A program made the translations under genes and the position numbers. Of a stretch of 61,335 nt of DNA, positions 40,445 through 47,491 are shown one piece after another. A model generated the notes under the pieces. That model was not told the DNA's origin, searched no databases, and saw only the letters and a list, made by a program, of their open reading frames with translations. Position 1 is the first letter of the stretch, and every line of letters begins with the position of its first letter. Source of the DNA: a virus; the IMG/VR virus record IMGVR_UViG_3300009177_000040, positions 1 to 61,335 of that record; one strand, 5' to 3'.

Positions 40445-40813
40445 CTAGGCCTCGCTCCAGTGGAGCTGGCCGTCCTTCTCCTCGACGCCCCAAAGCTCGT
40501 CGCTCTGACCGACGACCTCCATCCACTGGAGCGTCGGGGTGCCGTTCTCGAGCGTGTTCTCGTAGCGGTCCTTCCGCATGTACCGCTCGGCGTACCGCTT
40601 CGCCTCGTCGAGCGAGTCGACGACGGTGTAGCACTCGCGGAAGCTGCAGTCGCCGTTCCAGCCGTAGCCGTAGACGACGTAGCTGACCTCGACCCGGCCG
40701 GTGCCTGAGCACCAAGGGCAGCGGGTGAGCGTCTCGCCCTGGAAGTCGAACGGGGCGACCTGACCCGTGCCGTCGCACTCGACGCAGGTCGTGTATGTGG
40801 TGTCGGCCGACAT
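40445..40813 (-). CDS. DnaJ-type zinc-finger small protein
   Basis: A 122-residue protein. CVECDGTGQV and CPWCSGTGRV are a paired CxxCxGxG zinc site of the DnaJ type; an alpha/beta tail follows. ATG preceded by GAAAGGAG. Its function in the phage is unknown. Confidence 0.65.
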   Translation of the reverse strand: MSADTTYTTCVECDGTGQVAPFDFQGETLTRCPWCSGTGRVEVSYVVYGYGWNGDCSFRECYTVVDSLDEAKRYAERYMRKDRYENTLENGTPTLQWMEVVGQSDELWGVEEKDGQLHWSEA

Positions 40814-40893
40814 GGTCGGCTCCTTTCGTACCGTCGGCGCTTCCCCGCCTCGATTGGCCCACGCCGGTCGGGAAGCTCGGCCGTAGACCTTAT

Positions 40894-40935
40894 GACCGCG
40901 GCCGGAGTCGAACCGGCCTGATGACCGTCGCGGTC
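40894..40935 (-). ncRNA. tRNA-like minihelix J
   Basis: GACCGCG/CGCGGTC (7 bp) directly stacked on GCCGG/CCGGC (5 bp), loop TTCGACT: exact tRNA acceptor/T-arm geometry. Linker ACGGTCATCAG. Starts seven bases after the TAG at 40943. Confidence 0.8.
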
Positions 40936-40942
40936 TGCTGTG

Positions 40943-41179
40943 CTACATGCGCTCTGAGCGGAGCGCGCGGACGAAGCCGAAGGCGACCAGCGTGACCGTC
41001 GTCAGCGCGACGGCGACCGTGGCGACCTCGAACAGCAACATCGACTCGTAGTCGAAGCCCTGCGGAACGCCCAGGGCTGCTGCCAGCACACCGCCGAAGA
41101 TTACGACGGCAGGACCGGCGACCGTCTCGAAGGCGAACCATGCGCCTGAGCCGTGAACCATGTGCAGTAGGTCGAGCAT
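40943..41179 (-). CDS. Two-helix membrane protein
   Basis: A 78-residue protein with two hydrophobic segments (GPAVVIFGGVLAAALGV and LLFEVATVAVALTTVTLVA). ATG preceded by AAGGAGC. It lies between minihelices K and J. Unrecognised. Confidence 0.6.
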   Translation of the reverse strand: MLDLLHMVHGSGAWFAFETVAGPAVVIFGGVLAAALGVPQGFDYESMLLFEVATVAVALTTVTLVAFGFVRALRSERM

Positions 41180-41213
41180 GATGTGCTCCTTGGTTGGTGG
41201 GGACGTTGCAGAT

Positions 41214-41253
41214 GAGCCGCCGCGGAGTCGAACCGCGGTACGCCGACCGGCTC
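41214..41253 (-). ncRNA. tRNA-like minihelix K
   Basis: GAGCCG/CGGCTC (6 bp) stacked on CCGCGG/CCGCGG (6 bp), loop TTCGACT, linker GTCGGCGTA. Starts five bases after the TGA at 41259. Confidence 0.78.
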
Positions 41254-41258
41254 GTCGA

Positions 41259-41408
41259 TCAGTGAGCGTGACGATGCATGTGGAACGCGGCGACCAAGTA
41301 GCAGACCGCCTTGACCGGCGAGTCAACGTGCGTCAGTGCTTCGACCAGACCGTCCATCATGTGGTGGTCGAGGTGGAGCGCGATCGAGGTGAGCTGCATG
41401 CGTGCCAT
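41259..41408 (-). CDS. Small His-rich protein
   Basis: A 49-residue ORF with GAAAGGAAC upstream of the ATG. His clusters at both ends (LHLDHHMMDG, HMHRHAH) suggest metal binding. Its TGA is followed by minihelix K at the family spacing, which supports translation. Confidence 0.5.
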   Translation of the reverse strand: MARMQLTSIALHLDHHMMDGLVEALTHVDSPVKAVCYLVAAFHMHRHAH

Positions 41409-41453
41409 GGGGACCGTTCCTTTCGTGCGCTGGGGACCGTTCGGTGTTGCGAT

Positions 41454-41494
41454 GGCCAGGCGCGGAGTCGAACCGCCGTGTGCCGTTGCTGGCC
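41454..41494 (-). ncRNA. tRNA-like minihelix L
   Basis: GGCCAG/CTGGCC (6 bp), T stem GCGG/CCGC, loop TTCGACT, 12-base linker with GGCACAC. It is the first element met by minus-strand transcription. Upstream is a four-codon ORF (MKRA) ending in TAGTAA, 17 bases away. Confidence 0.65.
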
Positions 41495-41504
41495 TTGGTG
41501 ACGC

Positions 41505-41533
41505 TGTATTACTAAGCGCGCTTCATGCGCGCT
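41505..41533 (-). promoter_or_regulatory. AGCGCGC inverted repeat
   Basis: AGCGCGC and GCGCGCT flank TTCAT; an AT-rich TATTACTA adjoins. It resembles the sites at 38683-38706 and 41993-42010. Possibly an operator or second promoter in front of the minihelix array. Confidence 0.4.
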
Positions 41534-41539
41534 GTTTGA

Positions 41540-41990
41540 AATAACCCGTATCCCTCGTCACCCGACCCTTCTGGCCGGTGGTAAGCGGTTCGTCTCCTGG
41601 GCGGTGGTTCGAGGCTGGCTGGCTGTCTAACGTTCCGGCCGGTGCTTCGATCCCTGGACGCTTGCGTGCCGCTGCCGTGTTGCCTTCGTGTCCGCGTCCT
41701 GCCCGGTGGTGCTGGGCGGGTTCACCCGGTGGATTGGCCTCTCGCTGCGGGCCTCGCCTACCGCCTGACTCTGCGCTTAGCTGGGGCGCTCCTACCTCGA
41801 GACCGGTGCTTCCGGATGCTCGTGCCTCCCCGGTGACCTCTGTGCGCTCTGCGCGGCGAGGGCGGTTCGGCCGTTCGCTCCGCGTGCCTCTCGGGGCTGG
41901 CCGGGTTGGGTTCCCTCTCTGCGTCTCGGAGGGTGGAGCGGGGCTGCTTCGTGTCGGTCTCCTTTCGGTTGGGCGGTGAGACCTCATCTT
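41540..41990 (-). other. U-poor untranslated leader
   Basis: No convincing gene here. In a 140-base stretch I counted on the minus strand only about 4 per cent T, while A stays common, which explains a spurious long open frame. ACCGG-type boxes (CACCGG, ACCACCG) recur about seven times. It lies between the promoter candidate at 41993 and the first minihelix, so it would be a long leader RNA. Confidence 0.5.
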
Positions 41991-41992
41991 CG

Positions 41993-42010
41993 CATAAATA
42001 GCGCGCTTTG
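41993..42010 (-). promoter_or_regulatory. Candidate leftward early promoter
   Basis: Minus strand AAAGCGCGCTATTTATG in a locally AT-rich stretch; TATTTAT may be the -10. It shares GCGCGCTATATA/GCGCGCTATTTA with 38683. All genes from 41.4 kb leftward would be downstream. No clear -35 at 17 bases; TTGACC lies 23 bases upstream. Confidence 0.45.
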
Positions 42011-42192
42011 GGAGCATGTATTTGGTCAAGCCTAAACCTTCACTCAAGGTCGTTCCCGCAACCCCAATGTTCATGAGGCCCGTTTTTCGCCACCCTTCGA
42101 CTTTTTTTCTGACCTTCGACGAATCCAGGCCCGACGCGGCTCGAGCGGCCCACGACCGGAATATGAAGGGAAGATATGTAGACGCACGAAGA

Positions 42193-42233
42193 GGCCCTCG
42201 GCACTGCACGCTGGTACGCGCAGGCCGAGGGCC
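42193..42233 (-). terminator. Eighteen-bp hairpin after the lysis genes
   Basis: GGCCCTCGGC/GCCGAGGGCC is extended by CTGCGCGT/GCGTGCAG, which pairs fully only when G-U pairs of the minus transcript are allowed, around loop ACCA with one bulged base. This indicates selection on minus-strand RNA. It lies about 100 bases after the holin stop and probably ends the late transcript. Confidence 0.6.
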
Positions 42234-42330
42234 AGGTAGAGCCGGGTCTCGCCCCACGGGAGCAGAGCTGACCCTTGCCCCGCGACTCGGACAGCGACAC
42301 CCGAGCCGCGAGCTTAGTTAGCCGGGCTAA

Positions 42331-42615
42331 CTACTTCTTGACGGTGGTGGCGGGCCGCGGCGTGACGCCTTCCGCCTCGACCACGGGCTGCCCGATCAGG
42401 GAGCCAGTCGGGTCCTTGCCGGTGCTCTGACCGACGATGACCTTGAGCACGGCGAGGACTGCGGCGATGGCGACGAACTTGATGCCGGTCTCCCAGCCGA
42501 TGCTGTCGGTGTCGGTCAGGTAGGTGAGCAGCGCAGCGGCTGCTGCCTGGATGCCAGTCCAGCCCACCCGGTCGGCAAAGTCCAGCCACTTGTTGACCAC
42601 GACATTGTTCGCCAT
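42331..42615 (-). CDS. Holin, r1t-like
   Basis: A 94-residue protein with two predicted hydrophobic helices (AAAAALLTYLT and FVAIAAVLAVLKVIVG) after a short N-terminus (WLDFADRVGWTGIQA), and LKVIVGQSTGKDPTGSLI, the layout of r1t-type holins. Last gene of the late block. Its context after the endolysin and collagen-like genes supports lysis. Confidence 0.65.
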   Translation of the reverse strand: MANNVVVNKWLDFADRVGWTGIQAAAAALLTYLTDTDSIGWETGIKFVAIAAVLAVLKVIVGQSTGKDPTGSLIGQPVVEAEGVTPRPATTVKK

Positions 42616-42629
42616 CCACTTTCCTCCTG

Positions 42630-43448
42630 TTAGGGCAGCTTGAGTTGCACGCAGACGAACATGGTCATCTGGCCACCCGGCGTGTTGAAGGTGATCGTCT
42701 GACCGGCGAATCCTTCGGGGCAGTTCAGCCCCTCGGCCGTCGGGCCGGGAGGGCCAGGTGGGCCAGCAGGCCCGGGCGGACCCGGCGGGCCGGGCACGGT
42801 GGAGTCGGCTCCAGCTGGCCCTGTGGCTCCAGCCGGGCCGGGAGGACCGGGTACGGTCGAGTCCTCGCCTGGCGCACCTCGAGGACCGGCCGGGCCGGGT
42901 ACCGTCGAGTCAGCTCCAGCCGGGCCGGTGGGGCCAGCTGGGCCGGGCACCGTGGAGTCCTCGCCTGGGGCACCGGCCGGGCCGCGAGGCCCAGGCACCG
43001 TCGAGTCTGCTCCGTCCTTGCCGTCAGCACCGGCCGGGCCGGTTGCCCCGGGCGGTCCTTGCGGGCCGGGCATGCCGGTGAAGACTTCCCAGCTCGGGCC
43101 GGGAGGCTCGCTGGCGATGTTCTGCCGCAGCGCGAGGTAGACGACGCCATCGTCGGTGACGAGGTCGCCGGGCTGGTAGGAAGCGCGGCTGCTCCAGTTG
43201 CCCCTGAAGTTGACTCCGATCGCGCCTGGCGGACCGGCCGGGCCGGGGGCACCTTTCGCGCCAGCTGGGCCGGTCTTGCCGTTCTTGCCGGGCTGCCCTG
43301 CCGGGCCGGGCGGGCCAGGTTCGCCCGGCGCACCGGCAAGCAGCCGAGTGGAGGCCGAGGAGTCTCCCCGAATCCCCCATCCGCTCGCGCCTCCGCCGAG
43401 GAACACTAACATCAGGCCGAGCGCCATGATCGCAGTGACGCGCTTCAT
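42630..43448 (-). CDS. Secreted collagen-like protein
   Basis: A 272-residue protein. An N-terminal signal ([17 protein letters not shown]) is followed by Gly-X-Y repeats ([27 protein letters not shown]) interrupted by a 50-residue module [18 protein letters not shown] that resembles small carbohydrate-binding (chitin-binding type) domains, and a C-terminal Cys-containing knob. Collagen-like stretches are usual in tail fibres, but this one has a signal peptide and sits in the lysis block. It may coat cells or debris or be a released receptor-binding factor. Confidence 0.65.
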   Translation of the reverse strand: MKRVTAIMALGLMLVFLGGGASGWGIRGDSSASTRLLAGAPGEPGPPGPAGQPGKNGKTGPAGAKGAPGPAGPPGAIGVNFRGNWSSRASYQPGDLVTDDGVVYLALRQNIASEPPGPSWEVFTGMPGPQGPPGATGPAGADGKDGADSTVPGPRGPAGAPGEDSTVPGPAGPTGPAGADSTVPGPAGPRGAPGEDSTVPGPPGPAGATGPAGADSTVPGPPGPPGPAGPPGPPGPTAEGLNCPEGFAGQTITFNTPGGQMTMFVCVQLKLP

Positions 43449-43603
43449 CGCGCTCTCCTGAGCAGCTGACGCCTCAGTGCGCTAAGACGATCCTCGCATT
43501 CGAGGTACGCGCGTTGGCGCTCCTTGTTGCGAGCCAGCCCCATCGCGATGTAGGTGATGAACAAGCCTGTGACAGTCATCAGGACCGCGGCCACCCAGAC
43601 CAT
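43445..43603 (-). CDS. Small membrane protein of the lysis block
   Basis: A 52-residue protein with one N-terminal transmembrane helix ([19 protein letters not shown]) and a charged helical tail. Overlaps both neighbours. Could be an antiholin or spanin-like partner. Confidence 0.6.
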   Translation of the reverse strand: MVWVAAVLMTVTGLFITYIAMGLARNKERQRAYLECEDRLSALRRQLLRRAR

Positions 43604-44226
43604 CAGACGCCCTTCGCCAACGCCCAGACGACGAGGGCTGTGACGAGCGGGGCGACGAAGGTTGCTAGCACGAGTCCCCCGACGAGCTTGTACTGCCAGG
43701 CCTGCACGGAGTTTACCTGGTTGACTAGAGTGCGGTGCCGCTGGTCGTAGACCTCCTGCGAGAGGTACTCCCCGCGTTCGCTGACGACCATCTCACGCAC
43801 CTTGTCCGTGGCCGAAACGAGATTCTGGACAACCTCCCGCCGGTCGGAGATGGCCCTCTCCTGGTCGACGCGGTACTGCGACACGTGCGTGTCGAACACC
43901 GCACGCGGAAGCATGTTCTTCTCGAGGTTGTCGATCTCCTCTGACATGACCGAGTGCCGTTGGTCGTAGACCTCACGCGAGAGAGAGGTATTCTCGAGAC
44001 GGCGCAACGCAATCGCCGCTGCCTCCATCTCGACCTTGGTCGCGTACTGCTGCGGGAAGCCCTCCAGCCGACTCGCCAGATCGTCGTGCGCCAGCCTGAC
44101 GGTCTCGCGGTCGGTGGCGCGGAGAGAATCGAATCGCTTCTCCGAGTGCTCGACGATCCGGTAGACCGCGGCGATGATGCGGTAGAGACTCTCCTCTTCC
44201 TCGAAGCGGTTCCCCTCATGCTCCAT
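43603..44226 (-). CDS. Coiled-coil protein with C-terminal membrane anchor
   Basis: A 207-residue protein, mostly coiled coil, with one C-terminal helix (LVGGLVLATFVAPLVTALVVWALA). The element LS(R/Q)EVYDQRH occurs twice, about 80 residues apart. ATG overlaps the endolysin TGA (TGATG). It may be a holin-associated or envelope-spanning protein. Confidence 0.6.
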   Translation of the reverse strand: MEHEGNRFEEEESLYRIIAAVYRIVEHSEKRFDSLRATDRETVRLAHDDLASRLEGFPQQYATKVEMEAAAIALRRLENTSLSREVYDQRHSVMSEEIDNLEKNMLPRAVFDTHVSQYRVDQERAISDRREVVQNLVSATDKVREMVVSERGEYLSQEVYDQRHRTLVNQVNSVQAWQYKLVGGLVLATFVAPLVTALVVWALAKGV

Positions 44227-44999
44227 CACAGTGCAGGCAGCTTACGTGCCCGACTGATCTCCAGCATGTGCTTCTTGGCGTCGGCCGTTCCACGCACGCT
44301 CGAGCAGCCCATGTGCGTGTGGGAGCGGCCCGGGTCGCCGGGCCAGTGGCCCACGGCACCGAGCTGCTGGCCCATCTCGAGAATCTGCCCGACCTGGCAG
44401 GTGCGGGTTCCGTAGTGCGTCGAGAAGAAGCGGTAGCCCGTCACCGTCTCGAAGTAGACCGACCAGGCCCAGATGCCCGGGCCGGTCGGGTACAGGCGAG
44501 GGTCGTGACCGCTGAACCGGGTGACGCGACAACGCTCCGGGGCGAGCACCGGCGTGCCTCCGTGCGCCATGAAGTCGATCGCCCAGTTGCCCGCGATGCC
44601 CGCTGTCTGGTGCAAGCCCTGCCCGACGTAGGTACCGGCGACGTCCGGGTGCGGGTAGCACATCGAGACGACGTCCTCGCGCACGTACTTGAGCGCCAGC
44701 GAGTCGAGCGCGTACTCGCCCTTGTGCGGGCCGGACTTGACCTTCTCCTCACGCAGCGACAGGTACTCGCCGCGGCCGTAGTCGCCGTCGGCCGTCAGGC
44801 GCTCCTGCCGCTGGTACTTGCGCATCGCGGCGTCTAGCGCGGCACCGTAGTCGTCGGTCTCCTCGCCGAGCTCGGTGTCGAGGAAGCCCAGTCGGATCAG
44901 CGCGCGCTTCAGACCTTTGACGGTGCTGTAGTTGAGGGTCTGGTTCTTGCCCGGGCCGAAGCACGGGCCGGTGTACGGGAAGCGGGCCTCACTGAGCAT
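44226..44999 (-). CDS. Endolysin, M23-like peptidase with peptidoglycan-binding N-domain
   Basis: A 257-residue protein. Residues 20-80 (TVKGLKRALIRLGFLD, YGAALDAAMRKYQRQERL, GDYGRG) form a peptidoglycan-binding helical domain. The C-terminal half has the M23 core: GLHQTAGIAGNWAIDFMAHGG with His and Asp metal ligands, and SHTHMG for the HxH pair. It would cut peptide crosslinks at lysis. ATG preceded by TCAC-spaced weak site; located directly before the coiled-coil/holin genes. Confidence 0.82.
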   Translation of the reverse strand: MLSEARFPYTGPCFGPGKNQTLNYSTVKGLKRALIRLGFLDTELGEETDDYGAALDAAMRKYQRQERLTADGDYGRGEYLSLREEKVKSGPHKGEYALDSLALKYVREDVVSMCYPHPDVAGTYVGQGLHQTAGIAGNWAIDFMAHGGTPVLAPERCRVTRFSGHDPRLYPTGPGIWAWSVYFETVTGYRFFSTHYGTRTCQVGQILEMGQQLGAVGHWPGDPGRSHTHMGCSSVRGTADAKKHMLEISRARKLPAL

Positions 45000-45008
45000 G
45001 GTGCCTCC

Positions 45009-45641
45009 TCACGTGATGCCGTAGAGGGAGAAGATGCTGCCCTGCTTGATGTCGGTGCCCGAGATGAACAGCGTGATCCGCGTGACCGCCGACGTGCTCG
45101 ACCACTGCGCGGAGAACGCGCCAACCTGAGAGTTGCTGCCGTCGTACAGGCCGTAGCTCGAAACCGCGAGGCGGTTGAACGCGCCGGTGGCGTAGTACGG
45201 GAACAGAATCTTGCCGTGCGCGTCGTAGCCCGAGCCGGTGGCGGGGACGCTCGCGATGTTCGCGGCGGTCTGCGCGGAGAGCGTCGCCGCGCTGGCGCTG
45301 CTGCCCGAACCGCGCAACACCTCCAGCCGATAGTTGGCGGCCGAGTCGTTGTTGAATCTCAGGAGGATGTCGTTCGCGGCTCCTTCCGAGCGGGCCACGA
45401 ACCACAGCTCGAGGTGGCGGTAGGTGCCGGGGATGCTGGTGAAGTCGATGGTGGCTGATCCCCCAGAGGGTGCGACGATCTCCTGGATGAGAACCATCGG
45501 CCCAGTCACCAAGGCGGAGATGCCCGCCGACAGGTCGTCGATGTCGATGCTCTTGCTGTTGCCCGCGCGAGCCAGCACGTACTGGTCGCCCGAGACCAGG
45601 TCGGTGACGGCAGGTAGGTCGCTGATCTTGGTGTCAGGCAT
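45009..45641 (-). CDS. Tail-associated structural protein
   Basis: A 210-residue beta-rich protein. The opening MPDTKISDLPAVTDLVSGD and the closing FISGTDIKQGSIFSLYGI are typical of phage tail-tip or fibre-associated proteins. It lies between the large tail protein and endolysin. No enzymatic motif. Confidence 0.65.
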   Translation of the reverse strand: MPDTKISDLPAVTDLVSGDQYVLARAGNSKSIDIDDLSAGISALVTGPMVLIQEIVAPSGGSATIDFTSIPGTYRHLELWFVARSEGAANDILLRFNNDSAANYRLEVLRGSGSSASAATLSAQTAANIASVPATGSGYDAHGKILFPYYATGAFNRLAVSSYGLYDGSNSQVGAFSAQWSSTSAVTRITLFISGTDIKQGSIFSLYGIT

Positions 45642-45655
45642 TCATGTCCTCTCTC

Positions 45656-47008
45656 TCACAGCAGCAAGAACCCGGAGCCATCTTCCAGCTCGATGCGGAA
45701 GCCGTCCTCCAGCAGCAGGTTGTGCGGGTCAGGTGGCATGGCCGTCCCGATGATCCCGGCACCGGCCACGATCATCACCGCACGGTATATCTTCGGAATC
45801 CATCTGGCGACGAGCGGATGGCCGAACGCATGCCAGACCCAGGACGCCGGTGCGACGTCGTCCTCTTCGGTGGTCAGGATGAACCCGTCAGGCGTGAGCT
45901 CGATCGTTCCGGCGTGGACGTTAGAGCCGTTGACGCAGTCGACGAAGCCACGCTGGAACGACTGGAACGCTCCCCTCGAGCTGACGCCGTCCGCGAGCGC
46001 GGCCCACTGGAACGACTCGGTGACGACCGAGAACCCGACCGCTCCTCTGGTAGCGCCGGACGCCTGCCCTTGCGGCTCGTCGCTGATCGAGTAGCCGAGC
46101 ACCAGGCCGGGTGCGAACGGCAGCCCTGTAACCGACACCGTCCCGCCGGTCGAGGTAGCCGGGGTCAACCGGCCGGTCTGGCTGTCCTCGTCCTCCCATG
46201 TGACCGCCACCGCGTAGTTGTTGGTGGACTGCGGGTCCATGCGGAAGTTGGTCAGGCCGGTGCCGGTCGGGATCGCGAGCACGTCTGACGTGGCAAGGAA
46301 CGGCCCGATGAACTCGCCGCCTTGCGCGATGACCGTCCCAGGTGCCTGGTTGTAGATGCCGATGTTGTACTGGCCGGTGCCCGGGGCAGTGGGGAACGTG
46401 AACGCTGTTAGCCCGGCACCAAACCAGGATGAGCCACCGGCGGAGCCGGGGTAGGCACCGCCGCCGAAGAACTCCTGTGTGCGGTCGGAGCCTGCGATCG
46501 CCCAGCCATCCCACGTCCCTTGCATCAGGCAAGCGCCGACCTTGTAGCCCATCGTGTACGTGTTGTTGCCCGCGCCACCGATCAGGTCAGCGTTGGACAC
46601 GTCCATCAGCGCGACGTACACCAGCTTGTAGCCAGCGGTGACGCCACCCCAGGTGATCGTGAACCCGTCCGCGTCGAGCGAGGTCAGCGACGCGTTGTAG
46701 ATGCCGGACGTGCCGCCGCTGGTGTCAAGTAGTGCGATCGCTGCGGTGTTGCTCGCGGAGTGGGCGTCGCCCGCCGGGGAGAGAGTCGCGAAGTGCTGGG
46801 CGATGGTGGACGTGCTGAGGTACTCTGCGCCCATGCCCCTGAACAGAGCGGACGCCGCGCTGGTGACCGCCGTGTCCTCGGTCGACCAGTTCGCGCCGAA
46901 GAAGAACACGGCCTTGGGTGTGCCGCCAAGGCCAGTGATCGCCTGCGCGCCGGTCGAGGCGGGCACGGTGATGATCCCCGCTCTCCAGTGAGCGTCGCCG
47001 GTCGCCAT
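45656..47008 (-). CDS. Minor tail protein
   Basis: A 450-residue beta-rich protein. It ends in LLLEDGFRIELEDGSGFLLL, a C-terminal motif widespread in actinophage minor tail proteins. The body is Gly/Ala/Thr-rich with many short strands. Position downstream of the tape measure supports a tail-tip role. Confidence 0.65.
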   Translation of the reverse strand: MATGDAHWRAGIITVPASTGAQAITGLGGTPKAVFFFGANWSTEDTAVTSAASALFRGMGAEYLSTSTIAQHFATLSPAGDAHSASNTAAIALLDTSGGTSGIYNASLTSLDADGFTITWGGVTAGYKLVYVALMDVSNADLIGGAGNNTYTMGYKVGACLMQGTWDGWAIAGSDRTQEFFGGGAYPGSAGGSSWFGAGLTAFTFPTAPGTGQYNIGIYNQAPGTVIAQGGEFIGPFLATSDVLAIPTGTGLTNFRMDPQSTNNYAVAVTWEDEDSQTGRLTPATSTGGTVSVTGLPFAPGLVLGYSISDEPQGQASGATRGAVGFSVVTESFQWAALADGVSSRGAFQSFQRGFVDCVNGSNVHAGTIELTPDGFILTTEEDDVAPASWVWHAFGHPLVARWIPKIYRAVMIVAGAGIIGTAMPPDPHNLLLEDGFRIELEDGSGFLLL

Positions 47009-47491
47009 CTACGGCTCAGGCGGATGGACGATGGCGAAGGCCACCATGACGCCCAGGCCCTCGGCTGTCCCGTCTGCCGAAACGACCTCGAACCCGATGC
47101 GGTCACCGGTCGCCACCGGCGGCTGGTCGTCGTCGATGACCGGCTCTGCGCCAGACACCGGGTAGCTGAAGTAGTCGCCGCTGATCTCGATGATGGTGGT
47201 GAGGAAGTCGTAGCTCTGCGTCAGGTTGGACACCTGGACGGTCACGTCACCGGCCAGGGAGACGCCTGCGGCCGCGTAGACGAGGCTGGTGCGGTCGAGC
47301 CACTCCGGAATCCAGATCACCATTTTGCCGGTGCCTTCGGACACGACGATCGCCGAGTCGGGCAGCGTGCCGTCGAGCGCGTCCCGGTCGGCGAACAGCT
47401 TGACCTCGTAGAAGCCGTAGGGCTGCAACGGGTCAGAGCCACCGAGCTGCTTCGGCCTGTGCGTCCAGGCGTGGTAGTTCGGCCCGCTCAC
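47009..47491 (-). CDS. Minor tail protein
   Basis: A 160-residue protein starting at GTG overlapping the preceding TGA. Phrases such as YHAWTHRPKQLGGSDPL recall the short tail-fibre linkers of actinophages. Likely a tail-tip component. Confidence 0.6.
   Translation of the reverse strand: MSGPNYHAWTHRPKQLGGSDPLQPYGFYEVKLFADRDALDGTLPDSAIVVSEGTGKMVIWIPEWLDRTSLVYAAAGVSLAGDVTVQVSNLTQSYDFLTTIIEISGDYFSYPVSGAEPVIDDDQPPVATGDRIGFEVVSADGTAEGLGVMVAFAIVHPPEP

Noticed and set aside
33931-41494. Remnants of a decayed tRNA gene cluster without function
   Set aside because: Considered seriously, but the constant 6-nt distance to stops, compensatory stem changes and conserved linker argue for selection on the short form.
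41523-42257. Long minus-strand open frame of 244 codons in the control region
   Set aside because: Its product is Arg/Pro/Ala/Gly-rich without domain character, it spans a strong hairpin and AT-rich sites, and the openness follows from U depletion. I treat it as leader.
42640-43380. Regular G/C-rich repeats as a CRISPR-like or satellite array
   Set aside because: They are Gly-X-Y codon repeats of the collagen-like protein on the minus strand.
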